NCBI GenBank assembly: GCA_029262065.1
Contig: JAJDAC010000045.1
Location: forward strand, 1 to 64,000
DNA: 64,000 bases
Direction: 5' to 3'
Source: Candidatus Krumholzibacteriota bacterium
GTDB taxonomy: Bacteria; Krumholzibacteriota; Krumholzibacteriia; JAJRXK01
Shown here: positions 1 to 8,215 of the stretch, piece by piece
Position numbering within the stretch: position 1 is the stretch's first letter
Layout: the number at the start of each line of letters is the position of its first letter
Program-made: the position numbers and the translations under genes
Notes under the pieces: generated by a model
Seen by the model: the letters and a program-made list of their open reading frames with translations, nothing else
Told to the model about the DNA's origin: nothing
Databases searched by the model: none

Positions 1-1081
1 CGAAATGGTCCAGCGCGTCGTCGTGCCGATCGGCGATCCAGGTTTCCATGCGCGGATGTCGGATGAGCGCGGCCAGGGCATCAAACGATCGCGCGCGAAG
101 AAGGCCGGCAATTGCCTGCAACAACAGAGGCAGCGACCCCGCCGTGCCCGGTCGCCCCGCCGCGGACTGTGCCGGTAGTCCCGCCGCGGTCAGGCGGGGG
201 GCAATGGTGTCAGCGAGTGTGGGATCCACCACGCCCACTGATACTGCGGCGCCCGAGGGAAGTTCGGCCAGGCCCTGGAGCAATGCGTTGGTCTGCCCCG
301 CGGCGTCTTCGGCCACAACCAGCTGATCGGCAGCCAGCGGCAATGGTCTACCGCTCCAGGCCTTGCGGTCGGGACGCCCGTGTTCGTCGAACGCATCGCG
401 GAGTTCTTCGGGGGCAAAGATCAATGTCGTGCAGGCCGCGCCCGAGGCCACGGCGACTCGGGCCAGCTGGGCGTCCAGGTCGACCAGGGCCATGAACACG
501 ACACGCCGCACCCCGCGGCGCCTTTCGGCGGCGCCAACCTCGCTCCATGGATTGTTCGGGCTTGGCCATCCGGCCCGCTCAAGAAGCTCGTGGGCGGCGG
601 CCTGTGCTTGCTCCAGCGCTTGCCACCGAGCGGCATCGTCGTCGGCCATTTGGGCCACGTCAGCCATGGAGTGCTCGGACAGTTGAAGCTCGGTGGCCAG
701 TTCGGCGAACAACTGACCCAGGGCGGTCCACCTCAGCAGTTGTCCCGGGGCCGGAGGCCACGGTAGGAGCTTGTCGCGCAGGCTTGGTGAAAGCGAGGCG
801 ACGGCGCGCGTCCACGCCAGGCTCTGAACCGCTTCGGGTGCGGGCTCAACCGTGTCGAAGATGGCGCTCAGCGCGCGACCAGGAGTGGTGATGATGGGCG
901 GGTGGAGCGCGTCCTCGCCCGCGTCGGCCATCAGGTTGCGCAGCAGATTCCTGCCGGCCCGTCGGCCGGGTAGCACCACCACGGTGTCGCTCAGGTCGTT
1001 CGGGTCGGACGACGTCGTGCGTAGCCAAGCGCTGGCCTGCGGCAGAAAAGGTTCATCCCACGATAGGAAGATGCGTTGCAC
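1..1081 (-). CDS. AddB-like PD-(D/E)XK nuclease/helicase family protein, 5' part
   Basis: This frame is open on the minus strand from a GTG at 1081 to the window edge, so about 360 N-terminal residues are present and the C-terminus is missing. The protein begins VQRIFLSWDEPFLPQASAWL and continues with a VVVLPGRRAGRNLL segment. That is the usual opening of the inactivated-helicase half of AddB-type exonucleases (double-strand break processing, RecB-like nuclease at the C-terminus). The nuclease domain itself would lie outside the window and is not seen. An in-frame TGA sits just upstream of the GTG, which fixes the start region. It lies 62 bp downstream of the Rieske gene and may be cotranscribed with it. 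Plus-strand frames in this stretch look like shadows. Confidence 0.62.
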   Translation of the reverse strand, partial: MQRIFLSWDEPFLPQASAWLRTTSSDPNDLSDTVVVLPGRRAGRNLLRNLMADAGEDALHPPIITTPGRALSAIFDTVEPAPEAVQSLAWTRAVASLSPSLRDKLLPWPPAPGQLLRWTALGQLFAELATELQLSEHSMADVAQMADDDAARWQALEQAQAAAHELLERAGWPSPNNPWSEVGAAERRRGVRRVVFMALVDLDAQLARVAVASGAACTTLIFAPEELRDAFDEHGRPDRKAWSGRPLPLAADQLVVAEDAAGQTNALLQGLAELPSGAAVSVGVVDPTLADTIAPRLTAAGLPAQSAAGRPGTAGSLPLLLQAIAGLLRARSFDALAALIRHPRMETWIADRHDDALDHF

Positions 1082-1143
1082 GACGTCACTTCAAGGCCAG
1101 GAGTCCGGATGCGAAACGACGCCGACCCTAGCACAAGTGAGCG

Positions 1144-2889
1144 TCAGGAACTCAATCGCTTGGGCAGCCGTCCATGGGCGACCAATCGAACCGCGTCGTG
1201 GCTCGCCCCGGCCAGCGGTCGCTCGTGGTATCGCTCCGCCAGGAAGCGGACTGTGGCCAATACCAGGACGCGTCGCATCGGGTGCTCGGCCAGCCGCGCG
1301 TACTCGTCCAGCCCCACCCGGGTGGTCTTGATGATGTGGGCGGCGAAGATCGGCCGCACCGCGAGGTCGGCGACCACCAGTTGGTCCAGCGCGGTGCGTG
1401 CGTCGCCGTCGAAACGATCGTCATTCAGCAGCGCCGCGGCGGCGCCAATGGCCGCGGCCGGGTTCTTGGTGGCGATGGCCTTGGCCATCGTCGCCACGGG
1501 CGGCTGCTCCGAAGCTCCACCAGAAGCCAGCGTGGCCAGGGGTCGACGTGGCGTGGTCTCAATGCGCCGACTACGGGCCAGAAAGTGTAGCCCGTAGAAC
1601 AGACTGCGCAGGGTCTGCTGGCCTGGATTCTTTTCCCAGGTCTGGCGAGCGGCGGCGGCGAACGTCATGGGGTGGGTCGCGAACAGCCAGTTGTCCTGTA
1701 GCCCCGCGTCGGCGTCCACCGCCTCGTCGAAGCTCCATAGGCGCCACGCCGTGGCGATGATCAAGGCGTCGAACAGTTCCGCCGGGTCAACTCCGTCGGA
1801 CAGGGCCCTTTCCAGCTCGACCACTGTTTCCTTTTCCTTCCGGTCGAGCATGGACTCCACCAGCGCCTCGCGTTGCGCCGCCGACAATGGTCGCCGGCCC
1901 ACCTTGGCGGTTGCGCGCGTGTTCAGGTGTTCGGCCACACCGCGCATGGGGGGCAACGTATCTTCGCGCGTGGCATTGATGATCCGGAACACGTGCGCGC
2001 ACAAGACGGTTTCATCGTCGGTGAGGCCAAGGGCCTCAAGCGTGTCAAAGATCTTGCGCTGGTAGATGAGCGAGTGGCCAAAGTCCAGGAAATGGGCGGT
2101 GCAGGCCACGTCCAGGGTGGGTTCCAGCCATGTGCGGCCGAATCCCGCTCTCAGTGCGCCGCGGACGATTCCCTGCGCGAGGTCGGCGTCTTCGTTTTCG
2201 ATGGCGCGCAGTAGATTCGACGCGGCGAGTTCCTGATCGCGGCCTACGTCGACGGCGGGTGGCAACGCGCGGGCTGGTCGTCGTTGGTTTGGTTCGCTGG
2301 TTACGTCCAATGCAATGAGTAGCGGCATGACCGCCTCGTACCCGGGGTAGGTGGGCAGTAGTTCCAGTACGTCGCATGACACCGCCATCGCGTGCGACAG
2401 ACCCCACTCGGCGTGCTTCGCGTCGAAGTGCACACCCGCCGCCAGAATCTCCTGTGGTGGTACTCCCAGCTTCAGTAGCCGCGTGGTTTCGCGCGCCATG
2501 CGCCCCACGGCGTGCTCGTGCAAGGCGTCCTTCAGCGCCGCGAACCCATGGGTGCGGGCATGTTCGGTGGGAGCCGGGCTTACGTCGATCTCGATGTCCC
2601 CGGCGTTTTCGCGCACCGCGTACGACCGAACGTCTTCGTCGCCCTTCACGCAGCTTCCATCGCGAAGGTCGAATTTGAAGTTGTGCCAGGCGCAGGTCAG
2701 TACGCAGTCTTTCACGTCGCCACCGACCAGCGGATACCCCTCGTGCGGACACACGTTGCTTACCGCGTGGAGCGAGCCGTCTTCCAACCGGAATACGGCC
2801 ACGGTGTCGTCCTTGACGCTGAACGCCTGTTGGTCGCCGGGAGCCAGTTCATCGACGGCGCAAACGGGTTGCCATACGGGAGTGGACAT
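1144..2889 (-). CDS. Rieske [2Fe-2S] protein with large helical C-terminal domain
   Basis: The product is 581 residues. The N-terminal ~105 residues form a Rieske domain with both ligand pairs visible: C47-P-H49 and C66-AW-H69 bind a [2Fe-2S] cluster. The remaining ~470 residues are alpha-helical and contain recurring histidines (for example AHFLDFGHSL). I cannot assign them to a family with certainty, so the redox partner and substrate are unknown. There is no signal peptide, so it is probably cytoplasmic. The start is the ATG at 2889 because AGGAGG lies 8-9 bases upstream; the frame runs further upstream but without support. It is divergent from a regulator with a cysteine cluster, which may control it in response to Fe-S or redox state (inference). 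Confidence 0.8.
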   Translation of the reverse strand: MSTPVWQPVCAVDELAPGDQQAFSVKDDTVAVFRLEDGSLHAVSNVCPHEGYPLVGGDVKDCVLTCAWHNFKFDLRDGSCVKGDEDVRSYAVRENAGDIEIDVSPAPTEHARTHGFAALKDALHEHAVGRMARETTRLLKLGVPPQEILAAGVHFDAKHAEWGLSHAMAVSCDVLELLPTYPGYEAVMPLLIALDVTSEPNQRRPARALPPAVDVGRDQELAASNLLRAIENEDADLAQGIVRGALRAGFGRTWLEPTLDVACTAHFLDFGHSLIYQRKIFDTLEALGLTDDETVLCAHVFRIINATREDTLPPMRGVAEHLNTRATAKVGRRPLSAAQREALVESMLDRKEKETVVELERALSDGVDPAELFDALIIATAWRLWSFDEAVDADAGLQDNWLFATHPMTFAAAARQTWEKNPGQQTLRSLFYGLHFLARSRRIETTPRRPLATLASGGASEQPPVATMAKAIATKNPAAAIGAAAALLNDDRFDGDARTALDQLVVADLAVRPIFAAHIIKTTRVGLDEYARLAEHPMRRVLVLATVRFLAERYHERPLAGASHDAVRLVAHGRLPKRLSS

Positions 2890-2935
2890 GGGCGGTGCCT
2901 CCTGGTTTCGCTGTTCGTGGTCAATGACAATAAAA

Positions 2936-2963
2936 AAAGTAATTGCTTTGTAATTTAAGTCAA
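2936..2963 (-). promoter_or_regulatory. Candidate sigma70 promoter for the Rieske gene
   Basis: On the minus strand, TTGACT (2958-2963) is followed after 16 bases by TACTTT (2936-2941), about 47 bases upstream of the ATG at 2889. The stretch is strikingly AT-rich for this genome and overlaps an inverted repeat. Confidence 0.4.
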
Positions 2964-2970
2964 GTAGCAA
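2943..2970. promoter_or_regulatory. Possible operator in the Rieske/regulator divergent region
   Basis: TTGCT (2943-2947) and AGCAA (2966-2970) form an inverted repeat with an 18-base gap. It spans the candidate promoter between the Rieske gene and the divergent winged-helix regulator. It could be the regulator's binding site; the arms are short, so this is weak. Confidence 0.25.
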
Positions 2971-3006
2971 CTTGCGAAAATAGCGAACCGTGTGTTTCCT
3001 GGCCCC

Positions 3007-3666
3007 ATGAGCCGCAAGCCAACCAAAAGCAGTGCTGATGCCGGTGCCTCGCGCCGGGCCATTCTGGATCGACTCAAGCTCGAGGGGCCCCAAACCGCGG
3101 CGCAATTGGCTGAGATTCTGGGGATGACACCCATGGGTGCGCGCCAGCACCTGGCCATTCTGGCCGAAAACGGCCTGGTCGTGCACGAGGATCGTCGCGG
3201 CCACGTGGGACGGCCGTCTCGAACCTGGGCGCTGTCGGCCGCGGGACACGCGCAGTTCACCGATCGCCACGCCGACCTCACGGTGGAATTGCTGGACGCC
3301 ATGCAGGATTCGTTGGGCGAAGCCGGCCTCGATCGCCTGTTGGAGTCACGGCTGAGGCTTCAGACCGAACGCTATCGGTCGAGGCTACCGGGGACCGCCA
3401 CTCCACTGGCAGAACGCGTCGCCGCGCTGGCGCGCTTGCGCGAAGACGAAGGCTACATGGCCCGCTGGTGGGAAGAAGCACCCGGACGATTCTTCCTGGT
3501 GGAGAACCACTGCCCCGTATGCGAAGCGGCGAAGGCATGTCGGGGACTCTGCGCCTCCGAATGGACGCTGTTCCAGGATGTACTGGGTCCCGACGCCAAG
3601 GTGGAACGTACCGAGCACATTCTAAACGGCTCGCGACGCTGCGTTTACAGCATTGATCAGGCCTGA
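3007..3666 (+). CDS. Winged-helix transcriptional regulator with C-terminal cysteine cluster (SufR-like)
   Basis: The product is 219 residues. Residues ~15-75 are a winged-helix DNA-binding domain (AAQLAEILGMTPMGARQHLA as the helix-turn-helix, then a wing with GRPSRTW). The C-terminal half carries Cys169, Cys172, Cys178 and Cys182, plus Cys212, in the layout seen in COG2345/SufR-type regulators that bind an Fe-S cluster. The likely role is an Fe-S- or redox-responsive repressor. The neighbouring divergent Rieske gene is the obvious candidate target. I chose the ATG at 3007; the GTG at 2992 adds five residues. Neither has a clear Shine-Dalgarno, so the mRNA may be leaderless. Confidence 0.75.
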   Translation: MSRKPTKSSADAGASRRAILDRLKLEGPQTAAQLAEILGMTPMGARQHLAILAENGLVVHEDRRGHVGRPSRTWALSAAGHAQFTDRHADLTVELLDAMQDSLGEAGLDRLLESRLRLQTERYRSRLPGTATPLAERVAALARLREDEGYMARWWEEAPGRFFLVENHCPVCEAAKACRGLCASEWTLFQDVLGPDAKVERTEHILNGSRRCVYSIDQA

Positions 3667-3755
3667 GCCCACGACTTCCCGGCCGGGTCCAATCCTTGCA
3701 GGCAGGAAATTGAATCCCTACGTGCTCACCTGTTCTGGCAAAAGGATGCATTCCA

Positions 3756-5267
3756 ATGGCGCGTCTCGGGCAAACATTCGGTGCCGATCTGGCTCCCCAC
3801 TTATGGGCATCGTTGCACCCTACGACCGTAATCGTCGGTGCCGCCGTGGGTGGTCTGGCGTTTGGCGCCGCTCGCCTGGCGGACTTGGCCGGCGCCTTTC
3901 CGTTGGCCCCCGTGCTGGCGAGCATCATCATCCTGTTCGTGGCTTCGCGGGTGGCGTTGAACACTGCCTTTGGCGACGGACCCGGAGCGGTGCACACCAA
4001 CGAGAGCACCTGGCCTGAGGCCCTTGCGGCTCTGGTTCGTACCTACCCATTGAATCTCATCTGGGTGCTTCCCATGGCGCTGGCCGGCTCCAGCCTAAAA
4101 GCGGTGGGAGCCCAACTGCTCGATGGCTCGGGCCCCTCTTTTTTCGCGGTTCTGGGAATTCTTGGCGCCATGGTCCTGCCGCCGGTTCTGCTCGTTGTGG
4201 GCACCATGGCTCAGGGCGTCAGCGCGACGATCGATCCCGGGCATTGGCGCCACACGCTGGGCGGAAAGACCGCCGGCGTGGCGATTCTGGCCCTGGTGCC
4301 AACTTCAGTGGCGCTGCTGTTGGTTTCCCTGGGTTTCCTGGTTTCCACGACCATCGGCGCGGGGAATCCCACCGTGGCCATCTTCGGCATGCTGCTTTCC
4401 GGATCCTATGCCCTTGGTGTCGCCGTGTTGATGATGGGTCGCATGGCGGGCAGCTTCCTGCGCGCCATTGGATTCGTGGACGAATTGGTGGCCGACGAAG
4501 AGTTCGTCGACGCGGCCGCATTCGCCGACACCCACGTCGAGGCGCAGTCCGCGGACTCGTACGACGAGAGCGACGCCGATTTTCCCGACGAGCTACCGCA
4601 CGAGACCGAAGAACACCACCAGGCCGACACCACGCCTTCGAAGAGCGTCCTGCTGGATCCCAAGCCCATCCACGAGGTGGTGGAGCAGGCTCAGGCTTCG
4701 GCGGCCGAATCCGATAGCCTGATCGACCTGCTGCGCGCCAACCAACGCCGCGCCGAGACCGACCCCGAGGGCGCGCTCGAAGAGTTGGAAGAATTGCTGG
4801 AGCACCGTGGCCAGCATCCGCTGCTCCTGGTGCGCAAGGCATTGCTGGCGCAGGAGCTGGGCCACGACGACGCCATCGACGTGGCGCGCCTGGCCACCGA
4901 GCACGCCGCCCGCGTGGGAAACCTGAGCGCGCTCACCGAGATCTACGAGGCATTCCACGCCCAGCGGGACCAGCTCGATCTCACGCCCGATCACCGCCTG
5001 CAGCTGGCCACCCATCAACAGTCAGCCGGCCGCTTGGCTTCGGCCACCGAGATGTATCTGGAACTGTTGGCCGAGATGCCCACCAACATGGGTGTCATCA
5101 AGGGCCTCATCCAGATTGCCGACCTGCACATGAAAGAGCCGGGCGGCGCCGAACGTGCGCTGGACATCTACGAGCACCTCGAGCGGGAGTGTCCGGAGCA
5201 CCCGTTCGTGGAGTTCGTGGACCGTGGCCGTGAACAGGCCGAGCGCAAGCTGGTGAAGGTGCGCTGA
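3756..5267 (+). CDS. Polytopic membrane protein with C-terminal TPR-like domain
   Basis: The product is 503 residues and is not a recognised family. Residues ~20-240 contain about five or six hydrophobic segments. An acidic, low-complexity linker follows (~250-300, rich in D, E and H). Residues ~310-500 are helical repeats of TPR type (for example LLEHRGQHPLLLVRKALLAQ), probably on the cytoplasmic side. This layout suggests a membrane-anchored assembly or adaptor protein, but no function can be named. It is monocistronic or leads into the nitroreductase gene 57 bp downstream. Confidence 0.65.
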   Translation: MARLGQTFGADLAPHLWASLHPTTVIVGAAVGGLAFGAARLADLAGAFPLAPVLASIIILFVASRVALNTAFGDGPGAVHTNESTWPEALAALVRTYPLNLIWVLPMALAGSSLKAVGAQLLDGSGPSFFAVLGILGAMVLPPVLLVVGTMAQGVSATIDPGHWRHTLGGKTAGVAILALVPTSVALLLVSLGFLVSTTIGAGNPTVAIFGMLLSGSYALGVAVLMMGRMAGSFLRAIGFVDELVADEEFVDAAAFADTHVEAQSADSYDESDADFPDELPHETEEHHQADTTPSKSVLLDPKPIHEVVEQAQASAAESDSLIDLLRANQRRAETDPEGALEELEELLEHRGQHPLLLVRKALLAQELGHDDAIDVARLATEHAARVGNLSALTEIYEAFHAQRDQLDLTPDHRLQLATHQQSAGRLASATEMYLELLAEMPTNMGVIKGLIQIADLHMKEPGGAERALDIYEHLERECPEHPFVEFVDRGREQAERKLVKVR

Positions 5268-5324
5268 TCCCGCTCCCGGCTGGCGAAGTCGACCAACCTC
5301 GCGGATATTGGAGCGGTCCCCCCA

Positions 5325-6047
5325 ATGCCGCCCCGATGTCCGGAGTCCTCCTTGAGCGACAAACGCTTCGTGCCGTACACGTTCGATCGCCTTTCCGACG
5401 AGGAAATGAAGCGACGGGCCCTGGATCACTACCGTGAAATGGACCAGCGGCGCAGCGTTCGCGACTTCGCGCCCGATCCCGTGCCGCGCGAACTCATCGA
5501 AACCGCTATTCTGACCGCCAGCACCGCACCCTCGGGGGCGCATCGGCAACCGTGGAAGTTCGTGGCCGTCGACAACGCCGATCTCAAACATCGCATTCGT
5601 GAGGGCGCCGAGCGCGAGGAGTTCGAATTCTACGAAGGTGGTCGCGCCACCGAAGATTGGCTGCGCACGCTCGACCCGCTGGGTACCGACTGGCACAAGC
5701 CGTTTCTGGAAACCGCGCCCTGGTTGGTGGTGGTATTCGAGGAACTGTTCGCCGAGGAAGACGGCGGACGCAAGATCAACTACTACACCAAAGAGAGCGT
5801 GGGAATTGCCTGCGGTCTGTTCATTGCCAGCATCCATCGCATGGGCCTGGCTACGCTGACGCACACGCCCAGTCCCATGAAGTTTCTCAACGAGATCCTC
5901 GGACGCCCGCGGAACGAGCGGCCGTACATCTTGTTTCCTGTCGGCTACCCCGCGCCCGGGGCGGAAGTGCCAGATCTGCGTCGCAAGTCCCTGGGCGAAA
6001 TATCGGTCTGGAACCCGGGCAGCGAAATAACCAGCAACGACGATTAG
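5325..6047 (+). CDS. Nitroreductase-fold flavoprotein, iodotyrosine deiodinase-like
   Basis: The product is 240 residues of the nitroreductase superfamily (FMN-binding RRSVRDF near residue 42 and APSGAHRQPW near 68-77). The middle and end match iodotyrosine deiodinase: the halotyrosine zwitterion-binding Glu, Tyr and Lys appear as E99, Y103 and K125 (the last in TDWHK). The tail VGYPAPGAEVPDLRRKSL matches the family signature. The expected reaction is reductive dehalogenation of halotyrosines with FMN. A TTG at 5352 preceded by GGAG may be the real start and would give 231 residues. The 3' end overlaps the convergent DJ-1 lipoprotein gene by four bases. Confidence 0.8.
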   Translation: MPPRCPESSLSDKRFVPYTFDRLSDEEMKRRALDHYREMDQRRSVRDFAPDPVPRELIETAILTASTAPSGAHRQPWKFVAVDNADLKHRIREGAEREEFEFYEGGRATEDWLRTLDPLGTDWHKPFLETAPWLVVVFEELFAEEDGGRKINYYTKESVGIACGLFIASIHRMGLATLTHTPSPMKFLNEILGRPRNERPYILFPVGYPAPGAEVPDLRRKSLGEISVWNPGSEITSNDD

Positions 6048-6817
6048 TCGTCCACGATCAGGACCGACAAACCCTCCTGCTTCCAATCGTCGATCACCAG
6101 ACCGCCGGCCACCCGCTTGGCCATCTCGTTGCCTTCGACCACGCGCAGCAGGTAGAGCGGCGACTCGAAGCTGGCCGTTCCGCCCACCGAAGTCAGGAAC
6201 TTGCCGTCGTGTACGAACCGCACGCCCTTCTCGGCGTGGACGTTCGGAAACGTCTTCTGTAGTTCGTCGATTTCCGTGGGAAAGGTGGTGGCGTGGCGAC
6301 CGTCGAGCAGGCCGGCCGCAGCCAGGTAGAACGCTCCCCAACAGTGGCTCAAGACGTGGTCGGCGGCGTCCGCCTGCTCTTTGATCCAAGCCAGTAGCTG
6401 CGGATTCTTCAGATGCTCGCGGAAGTCTTCGAAGCTGGGAATCACCAGTACGTCGATATCCGGGTGTTCGCCGAACTCGAAGTCGGGCTCGAATCGCAGT
6501 CCTTCGGCTGACACCAGGGTTTTTCGTTCTGGCGCAACGGTGAACACCTCCCAGCCGGGAGCGTGGTCGAAAATATCGTAAGGGCCCACCAATTCGGTGT
6601 TGAAGATTCCGTCCATTGCCAAAATGCCCACGCGCACGGCGATTTCGGTCGGAGCCGTCGACTCGGCCGCCGCCTGCGGCTCGTCCTGCGGTTGGGCCTC
6701 GGCCTTGGATGGCGGCGAGCCGCATGCCGCCAGGCTCAGAATGACCAACGGCAGCAAAGCGGCCAGAAAGCCTTCGCAAGCGCGACGGCCGACGTTAAGA
6801 TGTTCGGACGATTTCAA
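6044..6817 (-). CDS. DJ-1/PfpI-family lipoprotein
   Basis: The product is 257 residues. The N-terminus is a lipoprotein signal with a lipobox LAAC (Cys32), so the protein is predicted to be anchored in the envelope. Residues ~58-225 form a class I glutamine-amidotransferase-like DJ-1/PfpI fold, with the nucleophile-elbow cysteine in SHCWGAF (Cys159). Members may be chaperones, deglycases or hydratases; the role here is unknown. Export of a DJ-1 domain as a lipoprotein is less usual than a cytoplasmic form. The start is a TTG at 6817 with AAGGA just upstream. It diverges from pepQ with only 27 bp between the two start codons. Confidence 0.78.
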   Translation of the reverse strand: MKSSEHLNVGRRACEGFLAALLPLVILSLAACGSPPSKAEAQPQDEPQAAAESTAPTEIAVRVGILAMDGIFNTELVGPYDIFDHAPGWEVFTVAPERKTLVSAEGLRFEPDFEFGEHPDIDVLVIPSFEDFREHLKNPQLLAWIKEQADAADHVLSHCWGAFYLAAAGLLDGRHATTFPTEIDELQKTFPNVHAEKGVRFVHDGKFLTSVGGTASFESPLYLLRVVEGNEMAKRVAGGLVIDDWKQEGLSVLIVDD

Positions 6818-6844
6818 GATTCATCCTTCACGGGGAAGACAGCA

Positions 6845-8182
6845 ATGGACTGGAAAGCACTGTACGAGCAGCACGTGACCAGCGTGATGGCCGACGTAGA
6901 GAAGGCACTGAACGGCGAACCATTCGAGGGTATCGTTTTCCACTCCGGGAGTCAGCATCACTATCACGCCGACGATCGTGAGATTCCGTTCGTCACCGTA
7001 CCCCACTTCGCGCGCATCGTGCCCGCGGGGGGCGCCGATCACCTGCTGGTGGTGCGTCCGGGCCATAAGCCCCGACTGGTGCGCAACGTGCCGCGCGACT
7101 ACTGGTACGAGCCTCCCGTGCAACCCGATCACCCCTACCCGCAGATCCTCGATTGCGTCGAAGTGGATGGACGCGAGGCGGCCACGGCCGCCGCGGGCGA
7201 CGTGTCGAAACTGGCCTACGTGGGCGACGATCCCAAGTTCGCCAAGGCGCTGGGTATTGCCGCGGCGGCGCAGCAACCGGCACGATTGCTTGCGCGTCTC
7301 GATTGGCAACGGGCGTACAAGACGCCCTACGAAATCGAGTGTCTGCGCGAAGCCGGGCGCCGGGCCTCGGTGGGCCACGCCGCGGTTCGCGCCGGCATGC
7401 AACAGGGGTGGAGCGAGCGCAAGCTTCACGCGGCCTACCTCGAAGCCGTGGGCACCATGGAAAACCACGCGCCATACACCAATATCATTGGTTGGGACGA
7501 GCATGCCGCCGTACTTCATTACCAAAGCAAGGACCTGGACGATCCGAAGGGTAAGCGCTGTTTTCTGATCGACGCGGGAGCGACCCACCTGGGCTACGCC
7601 AGCGACGTCACGCGCACCTACGCCACGGCCAAGGCGCATCCGGTATTCGTGGACATGCTCGACAAGATGGATTCGTTGCAGCGACAGTTGGTGGCAAAGG
7701 TAAAACCAAACCAGGGTTTCGTGGATCTGCACGACCAGGCGCACCGAGGCGTGGCGGCCATTCTGTCCGAAACCGGCGTGTCACGCGGTAGCGCCGAACA
7801 GACCTACGAAGAAGGTTTGACGCATCCGTTCCTGCCGCACGGGCTCGGGCATCATCTGGGAATCCAGGTGCACGACGTGGGTGGCCACCAGCAGGGTTTC
7901 GAGGGTGGCAAGGTTACGCCGCCCGATCAGTACCCATTCCTGCGCACCACGCGCGTCCTGGAATCCAACAACGTGGTAACCATCGAACCCGGGCTCTACT
8001 TCATTCCCATGTTGCTGCAGAAGCACCGCGAAGGCCCCAAGGCGGCTCGTATCGATTGGGATCTGGTGGACGCGCTGACGCCGTGCGGTGGTATTCGCAT
8101 CGAAGACAACATCGTGGTAACGGAAACGGGTCAGGAAGACCTGACCCGTCCGTTCATCCCGGGGCACAACGGCGGCGCGTAG
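6845..8182 (+). CDS. pepQ: Xaa-Pro dipeptidase (prolidase), M24 family
   Basis: The product is 445 residues, the size of E. coli PepQ (443). It hydrolyses dipeptides with C-terminal proline, using two metal ions bound in a pita-bread fold. All five metal ligands are in place: D243 and D254 (DAGATHLGYASDVTRTY), H336 (HGLGHHLG), E381 (EPGLYF) and E420 (GIRIEDN), each three residues before the E. coli position. The N-terminal creatinase-like domain also matches. I chose the ATG at 6845 because the family begins here and GGGGAAG precedes it; the frame continues upstream without similarity. Cytoplasmic. Confidence 0.93.
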   Translation: MDWKALYEQHVTSVMADVEKALNGEPFEGIVFHSGSQHHYHADDREIPFVTVPHFARIVPAGGADHLLVVRPGHKPRLVRNVPRDYWYEPPVQPDHPYPQILDCVEVDGREAATAAAGDVSKLAYVGDDPKFAKALGIAAAAQQPARLLARLDWQRAYKTPYEIECLREAGRRASVGHAAVRAGMQQGWSERKLHAAYLEAVGTMENHAPYTNIIGWDEHAAVLHYQSKDLDDPKGKRCFLIDAGATHLGYASDVTRTYATAKAHPVFVDMLDKMDSLQRQLVAKVKPNQGFVDLHDQAHRGVAAILSETGVSRGSAEQTYEEGLTHPFLPHGLGHHLGIQVHDVGGHQQGFEGGKVTPPDQYPFLRTTRVLESNNVVTIEPGLYFIPMLLQKHREGPKAARIDWDLVDALTPCGGIRIEDNIVVTETGQEDLTRPFIPGHNGGA

Positions 8183-8215
8183 CGCGGCACGATGCCGGTT
8201 GGAAGTGCCAGCTGG

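Noticed and set aside
5022-6779. 585-codon minus-strand frame across the nitroreductase gene
   Set aside because: Arg/Gly-rich translation with no motif. The plus-strand nitroreductase and the lipoprotein in another minus frame explain the region.
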